NCBI GenBank assembly: GCA_036365145.1
Contig: JAEOAD010000024.1
Span: 15,142,501 to 15,206,500 of the forward strand
DNA from: Orientallactaga sibirica
Taxonomy: Eukaryota; Chordata; Mammalia; Rodentia; Dipodidae
DNA: 64,000 bases
Direction of reading: 5' to 3'
How positions within the stretch are numbered: position 1 is the first letter of the stretch; every line of letters starts with the position of its first letter. The notes under the pieces are model-generated. The model had not been told where the DNA came from. It did no database searches and saw nothing but the letters and a program-made list of their open reading frames with translations. The translations under genes and the position numbers were made by a program. Below are positions 44,190 to 55,081 of the stretch, piece after piece.

Positions 44190-44856
44190 AAGTACAGAGC
44201 CAAGGAAAGACACCCACGTGGCTAGAGATCCCACGTGGAGGGTCTTGAAGAAGCATGGAAAGAAAAGAGAAAAGAAAGTTCAAGGAGCTCCTGCCATGTG
44301 GGGAGATGGAGGGGATAAAGAACCCATGTGGAGAGTAAGGGCTAGGGGGCCTTCCCAGCTGGGCCTCTGCCCGGGCGGGTGGAGCCAGCCCAGGCCCAGC
44401 TGAGGGAAAAACTCACCCACAGCTGGAAGTTCCCAAGTGATCAGAGAGAGAGCCTGCCCTCCCCTTGCAAAGGTAACCTTTTAGTGGAGGAGGGCTGTCT
44501 TCCAGCTCAGGTGAACCAGAGGGACAGCTGGTTGGTCAGGGCTAGGGGCTGTCTCAGGAAGAGGTTAGCTCTGACATCAAGTTGCGGGGGCTGAACTTGA
44601 CCAAGCACAATGTTTAAATCCCATGAAAGACCTCCCTCCCAGGAGGGGTCCTGATTCATTTGTGGAGAAACAGGTCTCTAGGGGACTCCACAAGAGCAAG
44701 AGATGAGAAGTCAGAGCACCTTTGATTTCTAGCAAGTGAAAACTTTCCTGCTTTTTTCACCTTCAGGGGTCCAGTCACCCTAACTATACCCCGCTCTCAG
44801 AGGAAAAAAAGGGAGATAGAAAGGTTGTGGAGAAGAGAATAAGAAAGGGTAATGGA
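44190..44856. other. GC-richer unclassified block with paired CCACGTGG
   Basis: Unique 0.65 kb. It carries two perfect palindromic E-boxes CCACGTGG (44214-44221 and 44231-44238) 17 bp apart and a locally GC-rich centre (44340-44400). An eroded LTR is possible; no ends were found. Confidence 0.4.
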
Positions 44857-45050
44857 GTGCTGGGTAGATGGCTCAGTGGTTAAAGACACTTGCTTGCAAA
44901 GCCTTATGCTTTGTGTTCAATTCCCTAGTATCCACGTAAAGCCAGATGTACAAAGTGATACATACATCTGGAGTTTGTTTGCAGCAGTAGGAGGCCCTGG
45001 TGTGCTTATTCTCACTCTCTTACACACATGAATAAATAAATAACTTGTTT
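44857..45050 (+). mobile_element. DIP-type SINE
   Basis: gtgctgggtagatggctcag head, tgttcaattccct B box, tail gaataaataaataac. Confidence 0.92.
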
Positions 45051-45084
45051 AGAAAGACAGGGTAATGGAATGAATATGATAGAC

Positions 45085-45290
45085 ATGATACATATGTTCA
45101 AAAATGGCATAATGAAATGCATTGTTGGGTCATTATACACAGAGTCATTGCCTCTTCCTCATAACTGATGGCTACCCCTATAAGGAAAGACCCACATTAC
45201 CCATGGGGGAGGACAGGGAGAAGGCTAATGATGGTGCCATCATGTCTGTATGTATGCTATATACATAACTAATTAAAAAAATTTAAATTA
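45085..45290 (+). mobile_element. L1 3' end
   Basis: gagtcattgcctcttcctca, taactgatggctacccctat, and an end at ataactaattaaaaaaattt. Same family as the 17.1-kb antisense copy. Confidence 0.65.
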
Positions 45291-45355
45291 ATACAATAGG
45301 GAATATATTCCATTACACATATATAATAAAATATATTTATAAATAAATAAATAAA

Positions 45356-45613
45356 TTTATTTATTTATTTATTTTTATTTTTATTTGAGAGAGAGAGACA
45401 GAAAGAGAGAGGAAGAGGCAGAGAAAGGGCGCACCAGGGCCTCTCAGCTGCTGTGAATGAATTCCAGATGCATGCGCCCCCTTGTGTGCATGTGCAACAT
45501 TGCACACTTGGGTCACTTTTGCGTCTGGCTAAACGTGGGACCTGGAGATTTGAATGGGCATTCTTAGGCTTGGCAGGCAGGCGCCTTAACCACTAAGCCA
45601 TCTCTCCAGCTCT
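45356..45613 (-). mobile_element. long DIP SINE (single B box)
   Basis: Long subfamily: the extra body segment is seen as gcaacattgcacacttgggt, and tgcgcccccttgtgtg (45473-45488) is a CTCF-core-like match. Unlike the 7.8- and 61.3-kb copies it has one B box (ggagatttgaatg). The left flank aaataaataaataaattt forms an inverted AT repeat with the tail. Confidence 0.92.
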
Positions 45614-46329
45614 GATAATTTTAACAGCTTGTTGATATGCTTCCAAACCTTCTGTAACCTCTTTCAGACATATGCACAAAGATCTCTTCTCTCCTCCAAC
45701 TGACAAAGCAGGTTATCTCACTGATATCATCCAGAATCCTATTGTCTTTCCCCTGCCCAATACATACATTTTGACTCCTCCATTCTCCCTTTCCAGAGAC
45801 ATTAGTGGCCAGTATTAGGCTTTTGTATTTATGTAGAAGCAAATGTAGGGAAACACAACCATATTTTCTTCTTTCATCAGGTTAGCCCTATGTATTGACC
45901 CTTTTCTTTGCTCACTTTGAGCTTTGTTATTCTAATACATTCCAATCTTCACTTGCATATTTACATACTCTGACTTTGACTTTTGTTTTTTCTCTTTGCA
46001 CTTTATTGGACTTTGTATCTGGCCGTGGACCTCAAAGGCAGGTACTCAGGCACAGGATACTCCAAAGCATAACTCAGTAGGCTTTCCTAACCACAGCATG
46101 CCCTGTGGGGAAGAGGCAATCCTTGGGACAACTGGTATACCTCACTCCTTTATTTTCAGAAGTTAGAGGAACAGGACAGAAATCTAAAGTTCTGCTACTA
46201 GGTACAGGGGAATCAGTATAAAGTTAAAAGGGAACACTTCCTTTTCGAGACACTGTTTTTAGCTATAGTTTGTGAAATGGAAAATAAACTGGAGCCTCCA
46301 GGTTAAAGAGTGTAATGTGTTGTTTTTTT
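45614..46329. other. unclassified sequence
   Basis: Unique DNA, no repeat recognised. Confidence 0.4.
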
Positions 46330-46377
46330 AAAAAAATATATTTTATTTATTTGCACACAAAGAGAGAGAGAAGAGGA

Positions 46378-46440
<63 letters not shown>

Positions 46441-46574
46441 AAATGGGCAAGGCAGGGCCTCTAGCCACTGTGCCATTTTGTGTGTCTGGCTTTACGTGGG
46501 CACTGGGGAATTGAACTCAGGTTGCTAGGCTTTGCAGGCAAGTGCCTAAACCACTGATACATCTCTCTAGCCTG
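46330..46574 (-). mobile_element. DIP-type SINE with expanded (GA)n
   Basis: The tail tract is expanded to a GA array (46388-46440). ggggaattgaactcaggt and atacatctctctagcct mark the 5' half; part of the body is deleted. Confidence 0.9.
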
Positions 46575-46695
46575 AGTGTAATGGTTTTTGATCCACTATT
46601 TCATTTCTATATGTCATAACAAGGTTTTTAGGTTTCAAAATTAAATGAAAAGTTAACAAAAGTCTGAGGCATATGAAATATAAACCAAGTCAATT

Positions 46696-46744
46696 ATTTT
46701 TATTTTTATCTATTTAGAAGAGAGACAGAGAGGCAAAGAGGCAG

Positions 46745-46786
<42 letters not shown>

Positions 46787-46951
46787 GAGAGAGAGAGAGA
46801 ATGGGTGTGCCAGGGCCTCTAGCCACTGCAAACAAATTCCAGAAGCATGTGCCACCTTGTGCATCTGGCTTATGTGGGTACTGGCAATCAAACCAAGGCC
46901 CTTAGGCTTTGCAGGCAAGCGCCTTTACTTCTAAGCCATTTCTCCAGTCCC
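46696..46951 (-). mobile_element. DIP-type SINE with (CA)n
   Basis: A (CA)18 array (46748-46784) and a short GA array sit in the tail. ctggcaatcaaaccaaggcc and ctaagccatttctccagtcc mark the head. Confidence 0.92.
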
Positions 46952-47414
46952 AACCAAGTCAGTTTGATACTAAATATGAATTTATAAAAACAAAAAAACC
47001 CTAATATAAACCGAGTAATTAACCTATGCCAGGTACTGTCTTTACTCTTAAACTATGTTTAATTTGATTCTCCATTAAATCTAACCCTCCATCATGCTTC
47101 ACTGTTCCTGACATTAACATTATAAAATGGTAATAGATCTTTTCTTTATTATTATCAAAATAATAATGCCACATGAATCGGGAGCAAACATGGCTAGTTA
47201 ATTTACTTAATAGACGTATATGATTTTTGAATATTAAGGAATTCAAGGCACTCAATTAGGAATGCATTTAATGAATCATCTATACTGGCATCATAAGCAT
47301 GCTGTAGAAGCATGAACTAAAGTGACAGAACGCTTAGGTAGAGAGGCCAGGCACTTACACTATTATAATACAGTGATTTTTATTTCATTCTGTGTGTGTG
47401 TGCGTGCGTGCACA
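46952..47414. other. repeat-poor AT-rich sequence
   Basis: Unique; short alternating tgtgtgtgtgcgtgcgtgca at 47391-47410. Confidence 0.4.
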
Positions 47415-47500
47415 TGTGAGTGTGTTGCTTTTGGGATTGAATTTAGGACCTCTTGCATGGGAAGTGATTGATCTACCGATGAGCTATATCTTGAGAATCC
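47415..47500 (-). mobile_element. ID-like SINE, diverged
   Basis: gggattgaatttaggacctc (antisense B box) and tctaccgatgagctatatct. Confidence 0.5.
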
Positions 47501-48629
47501 CTAAAGAATAAAATTTTATAAGAAACCTACCTAAACAGAAATTCAAATATTTCTAAAATTGACTGGAGTGGCTATTCCCAAGGTGAAATGTACATTTCAT
47601 GTCTTACACAGAAGTGAGGCGATTTTATCATTAAATGAACTACTTTCAGTCAGTGAGTGAGTGTGTGTGTGTGTGTGTGTGTGTTTTACCTGATAGACCA
47701 GGACTGTAAAATGGGAGCTGTTTCAATTCTTTGCATCTGAGTCATCTCTGGCTGTATGAAGTGATGTCTGTGAGACACCGTGGGCCCGCTGATTGCCCTC
47801 CTTGCAGGTGCTCTGACAGGACAGCTTTTGCAAGGGTGCAAGCAGTCTCAGCTTCTTCGCTGCTGCTTGCTGCTGTCCCTGACCCCTGACCGGACCCTGG
47901 CTCCACATCTTACTTCCCTCCCAGTGTTACAACTTTGTTTTGGCTCAGGCAAGCTTGGGCTTTTCTTGTGTACACCCAACTCTCTCAGTTTTCACTCCTG
48001 CCCAGTCCTTCTGCCAACCTGAGCGCAACCACTTGTGAAATCGTCCAATGGTGACATCCTACACTCAGCCCATGTGCCTCCCAGTGAAAAGATCAAAGCG
48101 CTGCCCACATGTGACCCAGCGCTGGCTGAAAAGGCCGTGTTGTATCAGCAAACTGTGCCTACGGGCTGTGAGCTCTTCCAAGGCCACCGCAGGCCAGTTT
48201 AAAATGAGGCGTATTATTTAGAAACTGCAATCACGGGTGACAAAGAATCAGCAAATTAGACATTGCTGAAGAACATCCTGGTGCTTTTGGGGGATAACTC
48301 ACCTGTAAACAGTTCTCTAACGGGAAGAAGCAGGGCATTTTGTCAGTGGCAATCCAAAAGAAACCTGTTAGATAATCAGACGCTTGTTTGAAGAGTCCAA
48401 GAAGGGTTTGTGCCCTCGCAATAGAGGTTCTGCTCGTATGAAAATGGTAAGGATTCAAACTTATAGTCCTGGATATTGTAGTTCTTTGTGTTTATCCACT
48501 GAGTACAGATCACACCATCATCACAGCGGGACACCATGCTGCCTCTTACTGATTCAGTCACCTTTTGGTAGCTCTATATACTAACGTCGAGGTTTATTCT
48601 GGAGGAAAGGGCTAGGATTATTGACTTCT
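47501..48629. other. 1.1-kb repeat-free block, locally GC-rich
   Basis: Mixed unique sequence with a (TG)12 array at 47660-47684. 47770-48200 is relatively GC-rich with several CpGs. There is an acceptor-like ccctccttgcag near 47809 and a donor-like atg|gtaagg near 48447. No protein family is recognised. Confidence 0.4.
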
Positions 48630-48776
48630 CCTTCTTCTTTTTTTTTTTTTTTTCAAGGTAGTGGCTGACCTGGAATTCACTCTCTATCCTCAGGGTGGCC
48701 TTGAACTCTTGGAAGTCCTCCTACCTCTGCCTCCCACGTGCTGGGATTAAAGGCATGCTACACCATGCCCGGCTCT
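48630..48776 (-). mobile_element. B1 SINE, internally shortened, with target duplication
   Basis: caaggtagtggctgacctgg lacks the gtctcactctagcccag segment. Flanked by taggattattgacttct (48613-48629) and taggattaatgacttct (48777-48793), 16 of 17 matching. Confidence 0.95.
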
Positions 48777-49090
48777 TAGGATTAATGACTTCTTTATAAA
48801 AGCAATACTATCCACTAATGCAAATTATGAACCAAAATCTTATTAAGGAAAATAGTTATTCAAGAAAATATGTCAATCAACCATGACTGTGACTTTCAAG
48901 TATCTTGTAACATCTCAATATAAAATTTATAAACCTATTTGTGGCTGTAAAAATTCTGTTCAGATAATATAATCAAATAATCAATACGATTTTGTATCTA
49001 CAATATGTCTGACATTGTGGAAAGTACTTTACAGGTATGGTTTAATTCATATAGATATTTTATTCCTGTTTTTGGGCGAGTACATTGACA
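48777..49090. other. unclassified AT-rich sequence
   Basis: Unique, nothing recognised. Confidence 0.4.
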
Positions 49091-49258
49091 TGGGCCATGT
49101 GTGGTGGTGCATTTCTATAATCCCAGAACATAGTAAACAAGAGGATTGAGTTTGAGATTAGTTTTAGCTCCCTAGTGAGTTCCAGGCTAGCCTGGGCGAT
49201 ATAGTGAGGCATTGCTTCAGGAAAACAAAGTAAATAAGCAAACAAACAAACAAACAAA
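49091..49258 (+). mobile_element. old B1-type SINE
   Basis: gggccatgtgtggtggtgca...cctgggcgatatagtgaggc, mouse-like proto-B1; tail of CAAA units. Confidence 0.75.
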
Positions 49259-49488
49259 AAGACAAAGGATTAATTAGCCCAAGAACCCACAGCAAATAAA
49301 AGGCAGAACAAGAATTCTAAACGAGGTCTAATTTTCTATTCAAATATCACAGAGTCCTTGTGAGGATTAAATGAATTGATGTATCACAAAGTATTTCATA
49401 AGCTGTCAAATGATATACAGCTATTACATATCATTCATATTGTTGATGCTCTGTGGTTAAGCTACCACATGCAGCCCATTGAAAACTT

Positions 49489-49616
49489 CTTTTTTTTTTT
49501 AGTTTTTCGAGGTAAGGTCTCACTCTAGCTCAGGGTGGCCTTGAACTCATGAAGATCCTCCTACCTCTGCGTCCCGAGTGCTAGGATTAAAGGCGTGCGC
49601 CACCATGCCTGACAGT
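49489..49616 (-). mobile_element. B1 SINE with internal deletion and target duplication
   Basis: tcgaggtaaggtctcactct joins directly to cagggtggccttgaactc, missing about 30 bases. Flanked by the perfect duplication ccattgaaaactt (49476-49488 and 49617-49629). Confidence 0.95.
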
Positions 49617-50245
49617 CCATTGAAAACTTTTTAAAGTATTGAAATATATTCCTCACACATCCTATTCTTAGACTGTAAATGAAGCAGAAGAGGAAGTCCA
49701 GGCTGACAAGAAAATGCCCCTGGACCACTGAGTTATGACATAGAAACAAAAGATGCTGCTTTGAGTGGTGCTGAGGAGAAAGAGACATGGTAAACCTGAA
49801 GATTGTCTGGAGGGTGAGAAAAGTCACTTGGGAGAAGCCGGCTTGCATCAACTTCAGTTTGCTAATTAGTTTTACAGAAAAGCATCTGTGTTACACTGCC
49901 CAAGGGGTCAACAGCTGCGCATTTTTCACTCCACCTTTCTGAGAGTCAAATTGTTTAAAAGCAAACACATTGGGGCTGTTCATCTAGCAGGCAACTGTTA
50001 GATCCATTGGAACATGCCTTTCCATTTACCCTTATATGCTACATTTTCCCCCTCACATCTTCATTTATAGCTAAGGGCTTTTACAAGCCAAAACATTGAT
50101 ATTTGGAATGATGAACTCCCCAATCTCTTCCAAAAATGAAATAATGACTCTTATGATCTCTACAAAAAAGACAGGAGAGCATACAATGTATTATAGACAA
50201 GTTTTCCACTCCAAGTATTAAAATGCTTAGGATTTATATTTGGAA
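49617..50245. other. repeat-free sequence
   Basis: Unique DNA; 49850-50060 has the texture of a conserved element but no hard signal. Confidence 0.35.
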
Positions 50246-50440
50246 GGCTGGGGAGATGAGTGAAGGTTTAGGTACTTGCTTGCAAAGTCTGCCAGACCAG
50301 GTTTGATTCCTCAGCTCCCTGGTAAAGCCAAATGCAAAATGTCCATGTCTCTGGTGCTTATTTGCAGCAGCAGGAGACCTTGGCATGCTCATATATACAT
50401 ACATTTGCATGCACATGCAAATAAAGTTAAAAAAAATATT
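50246..50440 (+). mobile_element. DIP-type SINE, diverged
   Basis: ggctggggagatgagtgaag head, ggtttgattcctc B box; the CT tract is replaced by catgcacatgcaaataaa. Confidence 0.85.
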
Positions 50441-50451
50441 TCTAAAGGGTG

Positions 50452-50823
50452 GGGGCTGGGAGGATGACTCAGCAGTTAAAGGCACTTACTTGCAAAACCT
50501 GATAGTCAGGGTTCATTTCCCCAGCCATCAAGGTAAAGCTGAGTGTAAATAATGGTATAAGAGTCTGTTGTGCCACGCATGGTAGCACACGCCTTTCATC
50601 CCAGCACTTGGAAGGCCGAGGTAAAAGGATTGCTATGAGTTCAAGACCAGCCTGGAACTACAGAGTAAGTTCAGGCCAGCCTGGGCTAAAGTAAGATCCT
50701 ATCTTGAAAATAAAAAGCAAAAGCATAAAACAAGCAAACAAAGAGTTTGTTTGCAGAGGCACAAGACTGCACTGCCTGTTGCACATGCACACACACATGT
50801 GCAAATAAATAAATAAATTTTAA
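50452..50823 (+). mobile_element. DIP-type SINE interrupted by a B1
   Basis: 5' part 50452-50569 (gggggctgggaggatgactc, gggttcatttcccc) and 3' part 50743-50823 (agagtttgtttgcagaggca, aaataaataaataaat) are split by a B1. The short sequence agagt(c/t)tgtt occurs on both sides. Confidence 0.88.
50570..50742 (+). mobile_element. B1 SINE nested in a DIP
   Basis: gccacgcatggtagcacacg to gatcctatcttgaaaat plus an A-rich tail. Confidence 0.9.
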
Positions 50824-50917
50824 ATGACACATATTATTATTAATTTGTTTACTACTGTTGACTATTGCTGCTGTAAGTTCTTAAATAATAGTTTATAATT
50901 TGTAAAGACTTTAAAAA

Positions 50918-50976
50918 AATATTTTATTATTTATTTATTTATTTATTTGAGAGAGAGAGATACTGAAATAGGCAGT

Positions 50977-51015
<39 letters not shown>

Positions 51016-51170
51016 GGCATGCCAGGGCCTCCAGCCAGTGCAAACGAACTCCAGATGCATGTGCCCCCTTGTGCATCTGGCTTACATGGGTCCTGGGGAA
51101 CTAAGCCTCGAACTGGGGTCCTTAGGCTTCACAGGCAAGCGTTTAACCACTAAGCCATCTCTCCAGCCCC
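50918..51170 (-). mobile_element. DIP-type SINE with (GA)n
   Basis: tatttatttatttatttatt tail, (GA)17 at 50978-51012. The body has tgtgcccccttgtgcat, a CTCF-core-like match on the minus strand. Confidence 0.94.
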
Positions 51171-51583
51171 AAGAACTTTTTTATATGTAAAGAACCCAGA
51201 AGTTGTGCTTCATATTCTTAGGAGTTCTGAATTACTTTGAGAATATAGCGCCAAGAAAATGATACAATGTTATCAAAAGAACTAATATTAATTGATATAA
51301 AAAACACAGGTATATAGCCTTATTTTCTCTTCATGTTTTGGCTCTAAAATTCTATTCTTGTCCAGAATACCAAACTTTATAGTCGATACACTTTTTTTTC
51401 TTTGCTATGATTTTCTACGTCTGTTTCAAGTGATAGATATATAGATATATATGTAATTGTTTCCTGATCTGTTTCAAATGTTTGAAGGAGTATAATAGAT
51501 GAAAATAAATGAAACATTTCACTGTATTTCCCTTAACTTCAGAGATAAGTGAAGCTATAGGAGCAAATGATAAAGTTCAGGAG
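51171..51583. other. unclassified AT-rich sequence
   Basis: Unique, nothing recognised. Confidence 0.4.
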
Positions 51584-51702
51584 AGCTGGGCCAGTGGTAC
51601 ATCCAATGTCATTTCTGTTACTTGGGAAGCTGACATAGGAGGATCCTGAATTGACAGCCAGTTTGGGCTATTGTGTGAGACCTTGCCTCAAGATAAAAGA
51701 GA
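51584..51702 (+). mobile_element. old B1-type SINE
   Basis: gctgggccagtggtacatcc...gtgagaccttgcctca, strongly diverged. Confidence 0.55.
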
Positions 51703-51707
51703 AGGAT

Positions 51708-51851
51708 GGGCAGAAGAAATGGTTTAGTGACCCATGGTACATATTAGCAAAACCTGCCAGCCTAGGTTTGATTCTGTGTAAATCTGGATGCAAAGTGGCC
51801 CAAATGTCTGGAATTCATTTGTAGCAGCAGGAGACACTGTTACACTCATCC

Positions 51852-51900
<49 letters not shown>

Positions 51901-51910
51901 TAAAGAAAAA
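51708..51910 (+). mobile_element. DIP-type SINE with (AC)n
   Basis: gatgggcagaagaaatggtt head; aggtttgattctg B box; (AC)23 at 51854-51899 in place of the CT tract. Confidence 0.85.
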
Positions 51911-51917
51911 AAGGAAA

Positions 51918-51970
51918 CAGAGAGATGTAGCTCAGTGGTTCGGGATCAATCCTCACTATGGGGGTGTGAG
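51918..51970 (+). mobile_element. ID-like fragment
   Basis: agagatgtagctcagtggtt and gggatcaatcctcact keep the ID A- and B-box areas with the middle lost. Confidence 0.45.
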
Positions 51971-52680
51971 GAAACTCATACGTGATGGAGTTTGCACTTC
52001 AATTCTCAGGTCTCTTGATTGCAAAGGTATTCTGCTTCTAGAATGTTTCATACTTTAAAAATAAAGTTGCCAAAGGTTTTATTAAATTCATGCCTACCCC
52101 TCAGGAGTGGAACCATAACACTTTCTGCCCAAGTTTGTGCAAATCCACACTGTTGTCCACACTGTCTTCTTGAAGATGTTTACACTCCACGGATGTTTCC
52201 TGGCATTGTCAGATGTTGCCACATTCACTCAGGACATTACCCCTGGGGGCATGGCATGCTCAGGAGAGGCCAGTGGTTCCAAAGATCAAGATGGCTCCTG
52301 TGCACACTCCCTCCTTTTCCTCCCAAAGAAGAGAAAAATCGCCTCTTTGCAAGCAATTTATACTTCTTTGCCTGTTGAGACACTGTAGCAGCTGCCACCA
52401 GGGTCTCCCTGCAGCTCAGCATGCATTGTTGGCTTTTTGTTGGAAAAATGATATAAAAAGCCAATGTATGATTTATCGTGGTTATTTTCATCATTACGTA
52501 TTCACAATAATTGAAAGGTGGATGTAGAGTGTCACACAACACAATGGGAAGAAAATGATCTGCAGTGACTTCAGAATCATTCCCAGGAAATGTTCAGCTG
52601 CTAAACACAATACAAGCAACTCCCTCCACCCTCAGAAAACAAACGCTGGATCCTAAAATACTATGTAAGCCATCACATCT
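51971..52680. other. 0.7-kb repeat-free block (candidate conserved element)
   Basis: No repeats. The part 52330-52560 has closely packed sites such as gatttatcgtgg (a Hox/TALE-like core) and tcacaataattgaaagg. Several open frames overlap here on both strands (up to 119 codons), which argues that none is coding. Confidence 0.4.
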
Positions 52681-52751
52681 GCAAAGCTTTCTTTCTTTCT
52701 TTTCTTCTTCTTCTTCTTCTTTTATTTTTATTTTTTATTTTTTATTTTTTT

Positions 52752-52898
52752 TTTTTTTTTGAGGTAGGGTCTCCCTCTGGCCCAGGCTGACCTGGAATTC
52801 ACTATGTAGTATCAGGGTAGCCTTGAACTCATGGCAATCCTCCTACCTCTGCCTCCAGAGTGCTGGGATTAAAGGCATACACCATCACACCTGGCTCT
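52752..52898 (-). mobile_element. B1 SINE
   Basis: gaggtagggtctccctctgg to accatcacacctggc, with a long pyrimidine/T tail (52686-52760). Matching caaagctttctttct (52682-52696) and caaagctttatttct lie outside the B1 plus the next DIP, not around the B1 alone. Confidence 0.93.
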
Positions 52899-52911
52899 TA
52901 TTTACTTTTCA

Positions 52912-53133
52912 AATATTTTATTTTTATTTATCTATTTGAGGGATAGAAAGAGGGAGAGAGAGAGGTGAGGGGGAAGAGAGAATGGGCATCCCAGGGCCTC
53001 TAGCCACTGCAAACAGACTCCAGAATTATGCACCACCTTGCACATCTGGCTTATGTGGGTTCTGGGGACTTGAACGTAGGTCCTTTGGCTTTGCAGACAA
53101 GTGCCTTAGCCGCTAAGCCATCTCTCCATCCCA
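52912..53133 (-). mobile_element. DIP-type SINE
   Basis: GA tract 52938-52980, ggacttgaacgtaggtcc B box, ctaagccatctctccatccc head. It may have inserted together with the B1 on its tail side. Confidence 0.93.
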
Positions 53134-53650
53134 AAGCTTTATTTCTCCTGCTATTTATCTGTCCAGAGTTTTAGCTGGTATAGCATAGAACCTAAAGGCG
53201 CTTTCTCAATTCTGTCCATACTGCAGGACTTGTAATGAAGTTATTTACTCTTATAGAGAACAGAACTTCTGATGGTTACCCTAGCATCCTAAATGATGGC
53301 AAGATAATGGTTTTCTTATGACATAACTGTAGTCCCTTTTATAACCAGTCACTATATTGCTGACCCCCGCCAACTGACAAACATATATGTATTTTAAATT
53401 TCAGGGAGAACTGCTTGAGACAACATGCATGGGTCAATTCAAAATTTTTACCATCATAAAACACATGCTCTCACACATTTTATCTACTGACATGTGTTCT
53501 CAATGCTAGCTTCATCGATAAAGGATAATATATACTTAACAGATTAAAATACAAACATAATTTCTATGAAACGACACTAAATCTGTGTGCCGTATCAGTT
53601 ATTTGAACTGGGGCTAGGCAAGACAAATGCTATTTATTGGTTTAAAAGAC
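53134..53650. other. unclassified sequence
   Basis: Unique AT-rich DNA. Confidence 0.4.
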
Positions 53651-54007
53651 TGCAATGATTTAAATGTGTCCTTCAATCTTCAAATATTGGCAACTTAATC
53701 TCTAACACTCCATAATCTCCTAATGGGACCTTTAATGGGATCAATAGGCTATGAGGATTTCCCCTGATGAATGGATTAATGTCGTGACAGTGGGAGTGGC
53801 TTTGTATGCACCAAAGTGATTATAACAGTGAGCTTTGCCCTCCTTCACACTCTCTTGCCATCCTGCCTGCCACCATGGGATGACGCGATAAGATGGCCTG
53901 CTAGGTCTTGTACTTCCTGATCTCCAAAAGAATAGGAAATAAGTTTGTCTTTAGAGATGACTTAATCTGTGGTATTATGTTAGGGCAACTAAAAGTGGAC
54001 TAAGACA
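53651..54007 (+). mobile_element. MLT1-like MaLR LTR
   Basis: tgcaatgatttaaatgtgtc, ctaatgggacctttaatggg, gatgaatggattaatgtcgt and tctgtggtattatgttaggg follow the MLT1 consensus in order, ending ggactaagaca. No internal region. Confidence 0.8.
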
Positions 54008-54105
54008 GAAGGCTTCCAACTAAAAATATCACAAAACGTGACTCAAAACCACTAATGAAAATGGATCACCCTCCATAGTAAGTCTAGAAGTATTCACTGA
54101 GAGAC

Positions 54106-54856
54106 TGTTGCAATCAGCTACACATTGCTGGCACAAACATCCAACCAGACACAGTTTTTCTGGGGAAGGAAGTGGTTTATTTCAGGCTCAGAGTCCAGGG
54201 CCACACCATGAATGGTAGAAGAAGCTAAGCTCCCTCTCAGAGACTCCAGCACAGAGACATCACCAACAGCTAGCACCATTAACCACCAGAGCTCAAACTG
54301 CTCTGAACACATCTAGTAGGGCTGGACTCAGGTCTGTCCCCAAACACACTGTGGTAGTTTGAATAGATGGCTCCCAATATATTCAGTGTTTTATTAGACT
54401 GTAATTTGATTCTGCAGCCACTTGGCTGGAGGCAGTGTCACTGGGCGGATCTTAAGGTGTGGTGGTGGGTTTGAGATTTCAATCTAAAGATATGCAAAGT
54501 GTGCCTAGCTGGAGTTCTTGAAGTGTGCTGTGCTGTGCAGTGTGGCTTTTTGGCTTTTGGTCTTGCCCTCTGTGTTTGGTCCTGTGAAAGCAGGCCAGCT
54601 TCTTCTGCCATTATGGAACTTCCCCTGGATCTGCAAGCTTCAATAAATATCCCTTCCTCCATAACTGTGCCTGGTCTGGAAGTTCATCTCAGTGAACCTG
54701 AAGCTATCTGCTACACACACCTTCAGGCTATACTCCAAGATCCCTCCTCAGTGACATGCCCCCTCCAGCAGGGCTCTGCCTGCTAGGGGCTAAAGTGGCA
54801 ATTTCAATTTTCATAAAACACCCGAGTCTGTGGGGTCATACATTCAAACTATCACA
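54106..54856 (-). mobile_element. older MaLR-type LTR, interrupted
   Basis: On minus it starts TGTGATAG (54856) and ends near TTGCAACA, with AATAAA (plus tttatttcagg near 54177). A younger solo LTR (54350-54715) sits inside it. Confidence 0.65.
54350..54715 (+). mobile_element. solo LTR nested in an older LTR
   Basis: TGTGGTAGTTTGAATAGA...TGCTACA with AATAAA (caataaatatccc). It is flanked by the perfect 5-bp duplication CACAC (54345-54349 and 54716-54720). Same family as 24.8 and 59.2 kb. An open frame crossing its 3' half is incidental. Confidence 0.9.
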
Positions 54857-55081
54857 TTCAAGCCACTCCAGTGGCTCAGAGGCTTTATTGGTGACTTACT
54901 GATGTTGTAATTGCAACTGAGATCTCCCTGTGTATTGGCTTTGTGACATTATTTTCACTTCACTTCAGTCCTGGTCTCATTTGGTCACATAATGATAACA
55001 TAGTTCTAGATACGGTGTACATGTTCACCAAGATAAGATGGAATAAAAGACAGTCTTTTTTTCCTTATGACTCTTTTTAAT

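Noticed and set aside
46388..46784. CRISPR-like repeat array
   Set aside because: These are GA and CA microsatellites in SINE tails; there are no spaced direct repeats.
52019..52527. Overlapping plus-strand open frames (119, 83 and 104 codons) as a small gene
   Set aside because: Three frames are open at once over the same unique DNA and none resembles a known protein; chance openness is more likely.
54499..54786. 95-codon plus open frame
   Set aside because: It lies across the nested solo LTR and its host LTR; it is repeat sequence.
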